In this document: positions 37,189 to 37,496 of the stretch, piece by piece
Numbering within the stretch: position 1 is the first letter of the stretch
How the letters are laid out: every line of letters starts with the position of its first letter
Source: a virus
Virus record (IMG/VR): IMGVR_UViG_3300027969_000217
Location: 1 to 37,496 of that record
Strand: one strand, 5' to 3'
Length of the DNA stretch: 37,496 nt
Translations under genes and position numbers: made by a program
The notes under the pieces: model-generated
Told to the model about the DNA's origin: nothing
The model's input: only the letters and a program-made list of their open reading frames with translations
Database searches by the model: none

Positions 37189-37496
37189 ATGTCTATTTCA
37201 AGAATACTTTCCGAATGTCCTAATGTTCAGATGAACTTAGGCGAATTATTTATCGAGGTTGGTCAGCGCGAGCAACTTCCATTTCTAGAATTCTTATTGT
37301 CTCCAGAGAATGCGAAGATGATCCGCACTGAAGTTGCTCCAGGTAATGGAAAACTTAAGACGGTTCAAGCTCGTTGGATTCAGCGTTTGCCTGAGACGGA
37401 AGTTGAAGAAGGTGGCGACATCCTTACTTGTACTTCTTCTAATGTTTATGGTGATAGCACAACTACGTATACAGTTGAAACAACTGATACGTATAC
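37189..37496 (+). CDS. Major capsid protein, N-terminal part of a second allele (truncated at window end)
   Basis: The first 82 codons (to 37436) match the copy at 2937. After that the nucleotide sequence differs at about 21 of 60 positions, yet the protein reads SSNVYGDSTTTYTVETTDTY against SSNTYGDSTATYTVETTDTY. This is therefore a genuine capsid allele from a related phage, joined to an identical upstream stretch. The 3' part lies outside the window. Confidence 0.85.
   Translation, partial: MSISRILSECPNVQMNLGELFIEVGQREQLPFLEFLLSPENAKMIRTEVAPGNGKLKTVQARWIQRLPETEVEEGGDILTCTSSNVYGDSTTTYTVETTDTY

Larger units (their letters stand above)
34253..37496. repeat. Right copy of the terminal redundancy
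   Basis: Colinear with 1-3244. Starts at codon 361 of the portal gene and runs into the capsid gene. See the left copy for the pattern of differences; from 37437 on it carries a different capsid allele. Confidence 0.95.

Noticed and set aside
1-37496. Lysogeny functions, tRNA genes, CRISPR arrays and insertion sequences
   Set aside because: Looked for integrase and repressor motifs, tRNA cloverleaf patterns, repeat-spacer arrays and transposase motifs; none could be supported.

Overview
This window is a bacteriophage genome, almost certainly a tailed siphovirus infecting a member of the Bacteroidota. Every supportable gene is on the + strand, genes are packed with ATGA or TAATG stop/start overlaps, and the few intergenic gaps carry the Bacteroidota-type -7 promoter element TAnnTTTG, mostly as TATCTTTG. 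I see no integrase, repressor, tRNA gene, insertion sequence or CRISPR array, so a lytic lifestyle is the simplest reading. A tape-measure protein of 749 residues implies a long tail, roughly 110 nm at about 1.5 angstrom per residue.

The two ends are redundant. Positions 1-3244 and 34253-37496 are colinear with no indels (constant offset 34,252), so the window is one circular or concatemeric genome unit of about 34.25 kb plus 3.2 kb of wrap-around. The two copies are not identical. The first 1.8 kb carries dozens of mostly synonymous differences, the next 1.37 kb looks identical, and the last 60 bases differ at about a third of positions while the protein barely changes. This suggests strain variation or recombination (or a chimeric metagenome assembly).

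Layout along the unit: (i) 1-5628 head: portal C-terminus, Mu F/SPP1 gp7-like minor head protein, a small overprinted ORF, scaffold, major capsid protein, a conserved unknown and a tail-completion-like protein. (ii) 5625-9773 adhesion: a large fibre with an N-terminal adaptor domain, then small fibre or receptor-binding proteins. (iii) 9760-12251 lysis: GH24 lysozyme, holin-like protein, a membrane-anchored unknown, a PAS-HisKA protein without an ATPase domain, a small unknown and a spanin-like membrane protein. (iv) 12371-21760 replication/recombination: SSB-like protein, HNH endonuclease, PD-(D/E)XK exonuclease-like protein, SF2 helicase, AEP primase/SF3 helicase, a repeat-rich putative origin, VRR-NUC nuclease and many small ORFs. 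(v) 21757-24194: HAD-like protein, terminase small- and large-subunit genes, small unknowns. (vi) 24196-31603 tail: chaperone-like pair, tape measure, two large tail-tip proteins and a probable tail tube. (vii) 31603-33118: a glycosyltransferase and a methyltransferase. (viii) 33173 onward: the full portal gene and a second copy of the head genes.

The most notable points are these. The major capsid gene is isolated by terminator-plus-promoter modules on both sides, and its stop codon is followed by a -1-frame extension encoding LLSEGSD repeats, with a slippery heptamer and a well-spaced stem-loop. A kinase-like protein with only PAS and phospho-acceptor domains lies inside the lysis cassette. 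A putative origin has seven copies of GGACAGG(C) around a 47-nt alternating purine-pyrimidine tract. A glycosyltransferase/methyltransferase pair is embedded among structural genes.
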